Assembly (NCBI GenBank): GCA_008921705.1
Contig: VFFE01009152.1
Coordinates: 989,429-1,053,428, forward strand
Source of the DNA: Burhinus oedicnemus
Taxonomy: Eukaryota; Chordata; Aves; Charadriiformes; Burhinidae
Length of the DNA: 64,000 nt
Reading direction: 5' to 3'
The translations under genes were made by a program, and so were the position numbers. Under the pieces are notes generated by a model that saw only the letters and a program-made list of their open reading frames with translations, was not told the origin of the DNA and ran no database searches. Below are positions 27,401-40,600 of this stretch, in pieces (position 1 is the first letter of the stretch; every line of letters begins with the position of its first letter).

Positions 27401-28420
27401 AAGCTTCCCAGATTTACTTCTTCTCTGCCTCTTATTTTGAGGATCCAGCTCTTCCTGCCTCCAAGCTGGTCTTTCCTAGTTTTCATCATCTCCTCTACTT
27501 AAAGGTACTCACTGCACTTTAGGAGGAGTCTTTTTTTCACCAGTAATGCCAGTAATGTTGCTTCTTCTCAAAGCTTCAGCTCAACCCAGGAGCTTGCAGC
27601 AGCATGAAGATACAGCATCTTTTGTATGATAAGAAACTACCTACACATTCCCAAAGGTGAGGCTGGAGCTTGACTAACTGAACAGTCAGAGACCCCATTT
27701 GGTTATCTCTTCATTTGGGACACTTCATTTTGACTTCCAATTAATTGTTGTATCTGGTGGGACTGAAGGAGAATTTACTGTAACTCTAATTAAATTATGC
27801 AGAGCACGTTATTAATCTCCTTTGCCTTGCAAAAGAGCCACATTTCCAAACCAAGAAACCAGAGAACTGGGGCTGTGTTCAGACCTCCTCCAAGAGTTGC
27901 CCATCTTAAAGCTCAGTTTACTACGGCGCCTAAATTTGAGGGGGATTGGAATCAAGAGCTACTTAGGATGTTCCTCATTTTGTTGCGTACCCTCACAGAA
28001 GCTACAACAAAGTGCTTTGAACCTGCTTGTTGTGTTGTATGCTGGTTATAGTCCTTGGGCCCACAAAACTCATTGGAAGAGTATCTTTCCCTTGTAAATA
28101 TAGACTTCCTAATTCACAAGCTTGTGAAACCTTCCCAGAAAGTTAGGTTTTAATTGTTTACCCACACACCCAGCTCCATACTGAAGGGCTTTTTTGGGAT
28201 CTGCACAATCCATGTCCAGATATTTCTGACCTCAGAAGGTGCCTGGTTTCACTTGCAGTTGGTGGCAGCTGCAGGTTGTGGAGCTGCCTGTCTCCAGCTC
28301 CTGTTGGGCCACACACCTTGTGCGACTTCTCACCACCAGAAGTGGTTTGGGACTCAGGGCAGCAAGGTAGGATCAGTTGAGACTCTCAGCAAGTTCCCCC
28401 ATCAGCCTAATCAAAGCGCT
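18416..28420. other. Intergenic DNA, no gene recognised
   Basis: AT-rich blocks with homeobox-like motifs occur around 23.33-23.60 kb and 24.65-24.85 kb. A TAATTA-rich degenerate stretch lies at 26.45-26.55 kb. The 25.46-26.30 kb part is more GC-rich and has several overlapping frames on both strands, none with domain content. A poly-A run of about 12 lies near 19,544. Confidence 0.5.
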
Positions 28421-28467
28421 GACATCTGAACAAGATGTCAACAAGAAGACATCTGAACAAGATGTCA
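28421..28467. repeat. Tandem duplication of a hairpin unit
   Basis: The 20-bp unit GACATCTGAACAAGATGTCA occurs at 28421-28440 and again, identical, at 28448-28467, giving a 27-bp period. Each unit is itself an inverted repeat: GACATCT and AGATGTC flank a 5-bp loop. Confidence 0.9.
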
Positions 28468-31400
28468 GAAGAAGTCATCATCACCCAGCTTTTGTGTCTG
28501 AGTTCAGCCAGCTGTACTGTGCTGGAGGTATTTGCCAATATCTGTCAGCTAATTAAAGATGAGATTTCCAAAGACAGAATAATTGTTCTTCAGACAAATT
28601 ATTATGCTCATTTATCACCTGCCATTGTGATGATTCTGTAATTTTTATTTTTGTTGTGTGATAAATACTCAATCATATCCTCTACTATTGCCTCAGATTG
28701 TTTTAATAACTGAGCTTTACATAATGTTTTACTTAAATATATGCCAATTGCCTGCCTGTAGCTGCGTGTGTCCGAGGCAAGTACAGTGGCCAACGAGCCC
28801 TGATGGCCATATTGGATGACAGGGCAGCTTCTGCTGCTCTCATGCACAAAGGAGACCTCTCCCCAAGCACGTCCTCACCACCAGCAGTGGGAAGTGTCCT
28901 AGGGTAGGGGGAGGCTCAGCCTGGACATCTCCCGTGGGAGAGGAGCTGAGATTGCCCTCGCTTGACAACAGTCTGCTCAGAATCACCAGGAGCCCTGGGG
29001 AGCAGGAGGCTGTAACACTGTAGTCTCCTGCCATGGAGCTCCAGGAGCCTGGGCAAGGCAGAGCCAGGGATGCGACAGCAGGGAAGGAGGAGAGCTGAGG
29101 GGCTGTGCTGGTGCCTGTGAGCTTGAAGGCCAGAAGATGTTTCTTCTACAGCTCTGGATGTCTCAGCTCCTGGCAGGAGGTGGTGCTGCTGAGCACCATG
29201 CTGCTTTGGGAAACCTCCAACTGCCAGCCCCAGGATGGGCCTGTGTGTGGTGGGACATCCATGAGCAATGTGTCCTGCACGAAATGGGCATTATGTGCTT
29301 GACCTGAAGGACATGCTAGATCCTTCAAAATGCTGTGTGAGTCCCGATGAGGGGCATTGAGTACCAGTGCATAGATGAAAGGCAAATTTTGGTTATAAAA
29401 CTGCTTGCTTTCCTGTTGAGGGGCAAAGTTATAAAAAAACTATTAGTCAACACTGTAATTGATGGTTTGATGGTAATTTTCAGCAGCACGGTACCATGAA
29501 TATCAATTTTATTCAAAAGAACAGATAATGAAAACTTTTCATTTTGTAGTGACTCACGTGTAATACACTGCATTTCCTTTAATAGGAAATGATGTGCGTA
29601 CAAAATCCATAGTTGCTATGATTAGTTGTTGCTGATCTTTAAAGATAAGAAGCAAAGTGAGGAAAAAAAGTGAAAACTGTGTCAATTTATCAACAAGAAA
29701 GTTACTCAGATACCAGAAGTAATGAGGCTCTGAATAAAAATGACTATAATGAATCACTTCCTTCAAGTATAATTTAGCTTGTGTTTAGAACTGACTAAGT
29801 ACTTGAGGTCCTAAGAAGTGTGCGTTTCATGAAGGCAAGTGAAATTTCTTTAACCTCTTAAAAATTAATTTGGTCACTGTTACATAATTAGTGCTGCATA
29901 TATTCCAGTGCAGGATAATGGAGTTCGGAGACTTTTACATCCTATGTGCACAAAATAATGTGGTCCCTGTAGGTAACATAAAATCCACTTACCATGTGAA
30001 GCCCGTGCAGTGTGATGGCCCTGGAAATGTCTTAAATTTGCAGGCGTAGATATTCAGTGGGAAGCAGGTTATATGATCAAGCACCTAATGTGTTCTGCAA
30101 ATCTACTTTCCTTACTATTCAGCCTCCAGGAGACTCCTTTCTAACTATTGATCAAAACTCCGCCACAGAGAAAGCAGGGCATGATTTTGTAGAATCAATG
30201 TTAGCTGAGCAGATATTTAGAAGAAGTTTTAAAAACTGTTTAGACTGCCATTCAGAAAAACCACACTTATCTTTGTCTGAGTGCTTATTTTCATTGTCAG
30301 TCATGAAAGATAAAAATCAACATTAGTTTAGCAGAAAAACACTAACTTAAAAAGTTATTGCATATTATTATAGGGAATTGCACATTACTGCCAAGAAGTC
30401 TGTGATTTTTTGTCACTGCTTTAAGAACGAAGAATCTAATTTTGGGAACAAACGGCCACCTCACAAAGCAAGAAATCATTGTAACATCTCACTAGCGTCA
30501 GCCTTTCTAAGTTACATATGTTCTGCTGAGTTTTTTCCTCCAAAGGCAGCAATTCTAACTTTAATAAAACATTTCTACTGTGCCTTTATTTATTGAATGT
30601 AATCCTTAATTCCTAAACAGTTTTTTGCTCTTAAAAATCCCAAAGAGCTTGAACAAATCTGTATCTATTCCTGTATCAAGACCTATTTTACATGGCTCTT
30701 AGCACATGCTCTATATTGGTAGGTCCCACAACAATGTTCCCCCTTCTGTTGCCAAAAAACTCTTGACAAATGTTATTTCAGCTGACTGATTGTTTCAAAT
30801 GCCATGGGGCACTTCTATGGGGACAAGTGCTCTAGGTTTTTTTCCACTACCTCCAGAGTATTTCCATTTTCTCTTCTGGGTAATTTCAACAACAAAGACT
30901 TAACGCTCTCCCATAAGTCTGCGCAATTGTTATTAATTTATTTCATTTATACCTGGTAATGATGGAAATAACATTTAAGCTGAAGATTTATTGCATGGTC
31001 TTTAAGTAGAAGACTTTTAATCGTTAAATCTTAATTAAGGTGGGAAATTCAGCCTCCCTCTGAACAACTCTCTACATTATTTTTTCTGAACAGCTACCCT
31101 GAATTTCATGTGAGTACAGAAATACAGGAGTTGATTTATGTCCTGTATCCCTCTGGCCTCCAAGGCTGAGATTCCAGTAAGAATTGCTGATTTTTCCCTG
31201 CAAACAATTTTTCACCCTAGATTCCTTTGTAGTTTTTGTGGTGCTGAAGAGTTTTTCAGTTGTTGCTTGAGTGTTGGCTGACCCATCAGTTCCAGTTCAG
31301 TCATTTTCTTTCTAAATCTAGCATGGTTTTCCTATACTGTTTAGCGCTGTTGTGTATCATGCCACCTTTTACACCACTTCTCTAGGGGAAAGTCAGTGGT

Positions 31401-33870
31401 GATGCAAATGAAAAAGATAAATAAAAGTGCTTCATTCTTGGACATCAGAGTCTGCACTAAGCCTATCACTCACATCTTCTCCTGACAATTTTGTGGGTTT
31501 TAACGTTAATTGCGAGTTTTGGTGATTTTGCCTACAATGATAGATGTCAGGATGTCTAAATCCTGGACGTACAATTTCTTCTGAAAGCCAACATTGCATA
31601 CAGTGCCTCTTGAAAGACTTTTGTTACATTTTTATTGTTAGGAGCTTGATTATTTTTCATTCTTAGAGGTGGCTTTCCAGCTCTTGTAAGCCTCCAGGCT
31701 ATAACCTTATTGATTGATAGGTTATTTTCTTGCTTCTTTCAACAGATATTAATGTTATTCATGTATTTCTTTTCCTGCTTTCTTTTTTTTGTCCTTTTAT
31801 AAACTTTCAGTTGCCTCTTTTTTTTTTTTTCCTTGCAGTGCTTTTATTGCCTTGGTTTCCTTTCTTTTCATTCATAAGGATACTTATTTCCTTATTTCTC
31901 CAGAACTATACCCTGGAGGAATTGTGACATTTGACATGTATGAGCTGAATTCTTGTGACTGAAGTTCTGCAGCTCCTGAAATGATGAGGGCCTCTGTAAA
32001 TACAGGTACACAGATTGAAATGACTTTTGATTTTCTACATGAGGTATTGCTTAAAGCACAGACCAAAGAATGGCTAGCTGGCTGGGGCCTGGGTTTTTCC
32101 AAGGCAGCCAACAGAGTGGAGTGATGTGTTTGACGGTGCTGCCTGAATTTATGCTGATTAAAAGGAGTAGGTGAAGTGACAACTGGTTCTGGGAAAACCA
32201 CCATGTACTTGAGTATTACACATGGAGCAATAGCAATAGATGGTGCTGTCCTATGCAGAGTGTTGTTTTTCATTCTCCTCTGTCTATAACAGTAAGTTTT
32301 CTTAGTAACAGAGCCCACTTCTGTATACTATGGAAAGAGGAATCTCAAATCTCTGAACATCTTTTCTATAGGGCCTTGGTGTTTTGGAGGTATTTAAATC
32401 ATGTTAGGATTGAAAAAAAAGTACCACATAAAGCTGAGAGGTGGGAAATCCCACTGTGAAACTGCACTAAGCCAGAGATTGTGAGTTCATCTTTGCTGGT
32501 GATCTAGTCCTGAGCTGTTGGACCTGAAATCTGTTGATGTTTCAACTTGTCCCATGTTTCTTAGTGACCAAGGAACAGCAATTTAAAGACCTCTCCCTTT
32601 CCCCCCTGTGAAGGTAGGCATGTAGATAGGTATGGTCTGATATGGAAGCCCCTGAGCTTGTTCCCAAACTGCCCAGCCCAGAAACCTGCCCTGGTTCACT
32701 GAATGGTGTCCAGGAAAGGCTGGTGGGGCTGGACACTGTTTGGGCCACCCTGACAGTGGCAGGCACAGAGAAAGGATGAGCTGATGGGGATATTGAGGGA
32801 CAGAGATCCTCTGTCACTGTAAGTTTCCTCAGGAAAAAAGCTGTTTCATTAAGCCCTGACTTTTTTACCCTGATTTGATGTCTCTGTTTTTGGGTGGCCG
32901 TGCCAGAACTGCCAGCACTGCACTGGAGGCCCTTGAAGCGCATGGTGGGTTACAGGGGGCTGGAGCAGGAACGTGGTGGCCAAGGACCCCCACTCGGAGC
33001 CCTGAACCAAGGCTGCTCCATGCCTCGGGGTAGCCGGCAGTGGTTTTTTCTGACTTTTTTTTTTGGAACAAAGCAAAATATTCCCACAATCCCCACCTTT
33101 TCCATAAACACAGCCCTGCAGGGTGGACACGCTTGCCTGAGTCTGACCAGGCTGCCAAGCACATCCCTCTGTTCATGAGTCAGTCACCAAAACTGGGCTC
33201 CCAAAACCCTGCAGAGGGAGATTCTGAGGCATCCTGTAATTTTCACCTGCTTCAGGTGTGTGTGTGGGGTGTTAACTTCAGAGCTGCTGAATATTCAAGA
33301 CACTTGATTTTTGGTGACTGACTATGAGATTAAGAGCCAGAAATCAGTGCTGAAGATCTCAGGCGTGCAGCTGGATTAATCAGTGTTGACTGTTAATCAA
33401 ACATCGGAGAGTTTGCTCTCATTATGGCCAGGTAGCACTCCCAGAAAACATACAAATCAGTCCATGTGCCTCCCTCAGAGCTAGGACACAACTCTGGTCC
33501 TTTGCCCGTCTGTGCTTCCTAGAGCCTTCCAGGCTTACACTCCTCTTCCAGTTTACCAAATGTCTGGAAAAAATTAATCTACATTTGTATATCCCTGCCC
33601 CCACGGGCCAGCAGGACACATGACCAAAAACCTTAAACAGGGAGGATGCCAGTAAGTATACAGCTGGAACGTACTCTACATGAAGGTGTATGCAACACTG
33701 GCAAACCAAATTTCTGCCCATAATGTTACTTTAATAGTCCACAGTTTTACAGCAACATATGTTCAAAATTATCATTTCCAGAAAACTGCACAAGACTTAG
33801 GAAGTTTAACCAGAATGTTAAAAGAGCTCTTCAGAAAAATACAACATAATAACGTTTTGCCAACTCTTTG
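28468..33870. other. Intergenic DNA downstream of CRHBP
   Basis: No exon is recognised. AT-rich, motif-dense blocks at about 28.53-28.68 kb and 30.93-31.06 kb are enhancer-like in texture. A T-rich stretch with a (T)12 run lies at about 31.78-31.84 kb. Confidence 0.5.
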
Positions 33871-33923
33871 AATGTATTTATTCATGTTTGGATTTGTGTA
33901 AGGAAGTTTCCATGCTATAAATT

Positions 33924-33929
33924 TTTATT
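33924..33929 (-). terminator. CRHBP: Candidate CRHBP polyadenylation signal
   Basis: A minus-strand AATAAA lies about 515 bp after the stop codon, and a second at 33882-33877. Either would give a 3'UTR of about 0.5-0.6 kb. The choice is inferred. Confidence 0.45.
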
Positions 33930-34444
33930 AAAAACATGTCATTAGAAATAAATAGTACATTTATAGTCATAAACAAACTAGTAGTTTTCACACACACTAA
34001 TATTGGGTTTCCTCTTACAAAACTGGAAGTGTATTCCACCATCTAATTTTTTTGTTTATACCTGATACAAAAGCATAAAGTTGCTGCGTGAAGTTCATAC
34101 GTATTGTGGGTTTCGTATGTCCTCAGACTGGATACACAGTGTTTGTGTCTATTTTCCTAATAATAGTATTTATATGGGAAACATAGCCTTCTGTTCTTGC
34201 TATTGATTTTGGATGTGGTAAATGAGCTTAAATACTGCAGAAAAAAAATATGATAATAACAAAGATTAATATATGGGTTGCTTTTTCCTGCTTGCTCATG
34301 GGAATGACTGATTTATATGAAAAAAGAAATATGCTTGTACCATAGAAAGGCTTGATAATACCAGCTGGTTAAAGGAAAAATATTTTTTTTAATTTACCAG
34401 AACCTTATTTTCATTAGCTATGAGAAAATTTGTGGCCTGGTCTC

Positions 34445-34602
34445 TCAGATACTAGGAAAGCAGAATTCCTCAATGCTGTTCTCCTTTCTGTTTTCCGTTT
34501 CCTGCAGATCGAGTTGATGATACTCAAATGTCACACGGTTGATGTGTTTACCACTGGAGACCATTCGCAGCACAGTATTGTCACAGCCAATCTTCATTTG
34601 GG
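34445..34602 (-). CDS. CRHBP: CRHBP coding exon 7 with stop
   Basis: The exon is 158 nt and completes Ala271, then QMKIGCDNTVLRMVSSGKH. It ends EEFCFPSI and TGA at 34447-34445. It contains Cys277 and Cys318. The last residues diverge from human (GEFCLSGL), as expected for the tail. Confidence 0.96.
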
Positions 34603-37600
34603 CTAGTTAGGGAAAAGATATATAGAGGAGATAGACAGATACACTTATATAGAGATATAGAGGAGATACAAAGATACACTTATATGAGAGTGGGGGAAAA
34701 GAGATATATAGTGTTGAAAATTATAAAGCACCAAGACATCCAATTTTGGAAACAAAGCAAGTTTGTGTGTAGTAATGACCAGCCGGTGGTGGTGTTGCTG
34801 ACTAAATACCTTCTTTTGTATTTGTTAGTTTTACTTTACAGTGGCTTGGGTATTTAATCAAGTGTTGCAACCTTTACTCATGCAAATGCCACTCACTTCC
34901 CACCCACCCGCAGTCTCACATATGTATAGATACACACGACGCAGAGGTCTGTACATGTTTTCATTCGGGAAGGTATGCTACTGTTAGAGACCATGAGCCA
35001 TGATGGGTAAGGGTAATGGCACCCCATCCTGGAGATATCCAAAATTAACAATATTGAAATGTTTCCTGTCAGAGGGATGAGTGGGTTTGTGCGTAAGGAG
35101 GTTTTTCACAGAAACAAAGGCATGTGAGAGTCCTACCAAGACAAACTCAAATGGCAGTGCCCAGCATATGGACTCACTCTGGGGGAAATCAAGCATATCA
35201 CTAACCTCTGCTTTAGATGAGCCATTTAAGCGGGGATTTGGCAAAGCCTATTTCATCTGGGGAACCCAGAGCACCTTTCTCACTGGAGGAGAAATCTGGT
35301 GATCATTGGGAGAGTGGGGGATTTCCATTCCTTCACACCACCAGGAAAGCACGTTTTAAGCTCATCACAGTGCTCAGTATTCACTCAGCACCAGTGCTTG
35401 CCAGTTAAAGCTTTAAACAGTGCCTGGGCCATTCAGTTGTGATGTGATGAAAGGCAAGGGAGACCACAGTGGTGAAGTGCCAGGCATGTGCTCTCCAACC
35501 CTGCTGGAACGCCACTTCTCTGGTGTACCTGTTCATACTCCCAAGGTACAGCGCATGTGCCACCACGGACCAGTCTGTCACATCACTGCAACACTTCATA
35601 CTCTGCTGTATTGAATATTAGGGAAACTGGGAATTCTTATTTTTGGGGGAGAAGGAGGTCACCAACCTGGCATGATAGTGAAACAGGTTCAGAGCTCCCC
35701 CAGGCTTCAAAGCAGAGACTGGGAGCTCTGAGGCTTTTGGAGTATGTGTTACTCCCGTAGCAGAAAAGGAGGCTTTGGAAACACTGAGTAAGTGAGAAAA
35801 AACACCTTAACTGAAAATGTAACCACTCTGTCTCCATGTGTTATGAATTTCCAGACTCATTTATCCATTGACACTCCAATATGTGTCATGGGACAAGCAT
35901 TTAAAAATATATATATAATTTAACCTTGTTATAACGATTACTGCAAGGACAAGTGAATGTGGTTGTGGATGTGCTGTATCACACAGCCCAGCTGCAGGCT
36001 TGAAAAGCTCTAGCTTTCGTGTTCTACTACATGTGAAGTTCACCAGCCAAACAGGAAATCCAGGTTTGGGGGGTTTCTGCACGAATCCCTCTGGTTAATT
36101 ATTTTATCATGTGTAGGTAAGTGGAAGAAGGAGTTCTTACCAGAACCATGAAAGGAGTGACAGAGATCAGCCAGTGGAAACATCTTGGATGGGTCCAAGC
36201 CAGCTCCTCCTAGCAGCTCTACAAAATCTCCCACTCCTGCACAGCCTGCTGATGGTTTCTAAAAAGGCAGACATTAAAAGCTATTTATCAATTTTCTTAT
36301 TTGTATTATTTATTAAGGTAGCAGTTCTCTAGACATGATTGCAGCCAACAGTCCTCTGTGCTCAAACCTGTGTGAAATCAGGCTGTTCTCATCCTGCGCA
36401 ACACTACTTCAATTTGACATTAGTCAGTTAATTTCCTTGAGGAATTCCAAAGAAAGACCTATGTAGGCTCTGAAAATTACTGACAAGTAGTTAAGATGTT
36501 GATTCAACTGCTTTTAGTGCAGATAAGTAATCTGATTCTGGAAGCTGAGGTGTGTAATCAAATCAGTACAGGCATGGGCTGCACGTGTGCCCAGACTAAG
36601 TTGGCAGGCAAGAATGTAAGTTCCACTATACTACACTTATTCCCAAGCAATAAGTGTTGCTAAAATGTGCTATTCTGGCAAAGTTTAATTAAAGTAGGAA
36701 TTAACCAAAACAGTAGTTTTGCATGATGACAATGGCTTAGTGTATATTTGACTGTTTGCCAAAAACATCTTGCATGGAAACCTTGTGCACCTTTTGGCTA
36801 TCACCCGTATGCTGCTAAGTGCCTGATTTCTTTCTCGTCCTCTTGCTGTTGTCCCTTTTCTACCCACTGCTGAATAAGTCAACTCACTTACCCATGTCTC
36901 AAAGCCTGCTTTGCTCAGACACTGGCAATCCCTGTGAAGGATCTAGGCTGCCAGTCTCACTGGCAGCAGAAAACAAACTTTCTTGCTCCTATCTTTGTGG
37001 ATATTTTGGGATTTGCACCTTCTTACACCTCTCAGGCACGAGGTGCCACCAACAGCTCTTGTCCTCTCCTGTCTGGTTGTCACCAAGCACCAAATGCTGT
37101 GGCCAAACCCCAGCCCCGTGCTGGGCATCAGAGCAGATGGAGCAGAGGATGCTCAGCATGCTGAGCAGGGAATCAGTTGTGAGCATGTTTGTATTTTCTC
37201 CATGCTAGTACCTCGCTATCTAACCTGTGTCTCCTTTCTCTGTTTTGAGTGGTTGCTGCTTTCATTAGTTTAAATACAGACAGACAGTTCTCTGGGAGAC
37301 CACTCCTTTATTCCTAATTAAATTCTTACCCTTTGTTATGGCAAGCAGTATTTACATGCATTAATGGTACTTTGCATAATTTGATTGCCTCTGTAACATT
37401 AGAGAGACAATAGCGACAGAGACAGACCCTGCTTTCATCTGCAGGGGGAAACCAGAGCCCTCAGCATGCGCGCACATGGTCTGGAGCACACACACCTTAG
37501 CAGCCAGTGTCACCCACAGGCTATGCCCGCTTAACCCCCTTCCCTCTCCCGTGCCCAGGAAAACTGCACACGGTAGTCATTTCTTAGGAAACAAACAACC

Positions 37601-40600
37601 CACCTTTAAAAAGAGGCCATTTAAATGTCCCAGGATAAGATCAGATATTTTTATCACCACGGGGTAGATTATGGAGAAGCTGCAGTTTCTGTGCTGATGA
37701 GGAATGACCATGGTAAACCGTCCCGAGGGAGTCTGAGAGATGACATTGCAAGCTGGGGGACAGGAGAAGGTACAAGAGTTACTTGTACAGTCATCACTGC
37801 ATGTAGCAAAATTATGTACTTTCAGTCCTAACAAAGAACAGAAGATTTAATTATTGAGTGTTAAAACCGAATGCTGAAAAACATGCATATGGGATTCTTG
37901 CATAACATTTGTTCCCTAAAAATTCCCTGCCCGTTGCTTACTGTGTAGCATGAGGTCTGGCAGAACTTGAGGGTGAAGTGGTCAATGGCAGAGCTCACAC
38001 CCCAAATCCATACATCAGGGGCTCATGTTGTCGGGGGCTTGTACTGTTTGTCAGTTTGAAGGAGACTAAATATGGATGCAGGGCTTTTGTTTAGCTTTCA
38101 CTGGTTATCACCTGATATTGCCAGCAAAAGCCTAAGTCCTGTTCTGCTCCTCTTAACTGGAGTTCTTTACCCTGTAAATCATCGCATTGAAACTAGAGTC
38201 GGTACATGCTGATTTTATCTTAAAGTTAAAACTTAACAGTTCAGTTGAGGGAGTAGCTTATCATCTGCGTGTGCAACCCAAGGGATCCTCCACGCAGACC
38301 TGGAGGCCTGCAGCTGCTTACGGAAATAACTTGCAAATAGATCCTTGGGATCATATATCACTCATAACTATCACATAACTATTCAATACACTGTTTTTGC
38401 TGTTGAACTTTTTCAAATATTTTTTCCTCATTGTTCACCCAGATGTAGAAATTGCTGAGATTAAACTCTCTAAATTAATACTATTTTTTCTAGCCAAATG
38501 CGTTGGAACATGACAATATTAGCTTGGAAGAGATCTTCTCTGAAAGAAAGAGCCTTCTGGTCCTGTATACTGAAGTCATGCCTGAGTTACCTCTTACACT
38601 TCACTTACTTTTTCTGGAGACACACACTGAGCCGGAGTCAAATCCTCCAGCGTGCAGGTGTGTGTGGCTCCGCTGGCATTACTGGACCTGTGTCTGTGCA
38701 GATAACGCCAGCGAGAGAATTCAGTGCAAACCAACACATTTATTTTGCTTCCTGCCCCAAACACAAGCCCATTTGATGGTATAAAGCACAGACTTACGGA
38801 AGAGGTTGGCGTTTTTCTTGACTGTGACAGTAAATCCGTTGCCTGGCTGGTGAATCCGGAAGAAGATCATTGCCACGTTCTGCGATGACCTGATGCTCCT
38901 CTGAATATTGCCACTGTCACAAAAGTCTACGTATCTTTGGGAAGTGGGGAGGGGATGGTCCAAGGAACTGGGAAATTTCTCTCCTTTGAGTATCCAGCCA
39001 TCAAAAACCTACACGGGTTCAGTAATTGAAAACAAGGCTTTTGCATATTGCTTTGTTAGCAGAGAAGAGAAACATGAAGTATTACAGACACTGTTTTATT
39101 TTGACACCAGATGGCCTGTACAAAGCCACCAATTAAACCCAAAAATTCTTTGTACTTATCAATTTCCTAGCATTTAACTAATTATTCAAGATTCAATCTG
39201 CATTTAGGAAAGGGACACATGCAAATCTTAATGTAGTCTTTACTTCCTTCAGGTGACAATTTTGGTGACCTTTTTTTGGGGGAAGCAGCTCTTTTTGCTC
39301 CAGCATCATCACATTTGCATTGATTTTTTTATTTCTTACTATTGCAATCTCATTGTTACAAGGAGAACTTTTTGACCAGCTTGATTTGGAAGCCCCATGA
39401 AACATAAGTCACCCTCTCAAACTCTGGGCATTAAGTCCATTGATCTAACCTGTAATTTTCCACCATGCGTGTTTTGCAGCTTGTCATTAATGGGCCTGGA
39501 GGCCTTCCAGAGGTATTGGAATACGATAAAGCTTCACGGAGGAGTTACTGACAGAGGTATTGCTCTCTCCTGCATCTGTTCTTCCGGCTCATACTAACCA
39601 CTAGAAAGCAGAACAAATGCCGCCTACTTGTCTGGACCTTAAGCTGCAACCTCTACAAATCTCTCCTTCACAACAAAAATAGCAACAATTTGCCCTCACC
39701 ATCTTCAGGGAAATGTGTCAGAACTAGAAATCTGTATTAACTGTAGCATAGCAGCTCAGTTGCCTGCCTTGCTGTTTCAGTTCCCTCCTAGACGCTCTCA
39801 CCTGGTAATTCCTTCTGTGCTCCAGTCAGTACTTTGAAAATCCAAGGACCGGATTCTGCTATCACTTCAGTGAGTAATCCTAATGTGAGTATGTGTGGGA
39901 ATTCCTCATGGAAAAGCTGCAGGATCCATCTCTGGATTTGCCAGAACTGTAAATTTTCTGAAGTTATGAGATGTGGTTGTTCAAATTACATAGGGGAAAA
40001 GCTGCCTGTATAAATACAATAGTATAATGCAGAACTGGGGACCCCATGATCAAAGGAAGGAAAAATGCCTCAAAGATCTCCTGGCATTTTTTTAGCCTCC
40101 ATAAGTGACTGTAAGTCTAGGTACCAAATTGTTGGACCCACAGATGCTGAAATCAGCTTCCCCGTAGCAACGTGGGGAGAGATCCAAGGCAGGGGTACGG
40201 GATGGGGGGACAGGATTCCCCAGGGTAAAGTGAGCAGGGGTACAGCGTCTCTCCAAGACAGCAAGACAAGGAAAGGGCTGAGGGGCAGCTTTCCTCCCCC
40301 TCCTCCCGGAGCTCAGCTCGCCCCTGGGCGGGATGAGGTCTGTGCTGTGCATGGCCACCACAGCACACGGGGCAGAGCGCAAGGGGCCATCGAGCCTCCC
40401 CTTCTCTCCTGAACCAAGTTCAGATCTTGGTCAATGCTTCTGCCTGCCAGCAAAATGCGCTGGTAAAGTTTTTTGATGCTGGAATATAAACGGCTCTGAG
40501 TCATGAACCTCTTTCTGTTCAGAGCCAATGTCCTGAAAATCTCTAGCGGGACCGTTTGAAAGAAAGCCTGCAACAATCCACTCATTAATAAAGTGATGCT

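Noticed and set aside
36819..37208. 129-codon plus-strand frame with hydrophobic start inside CRHBP intron 5
   Set aside because: Lies antisense in an intron, with no promoter and no recognisable domain after the leader-like start.
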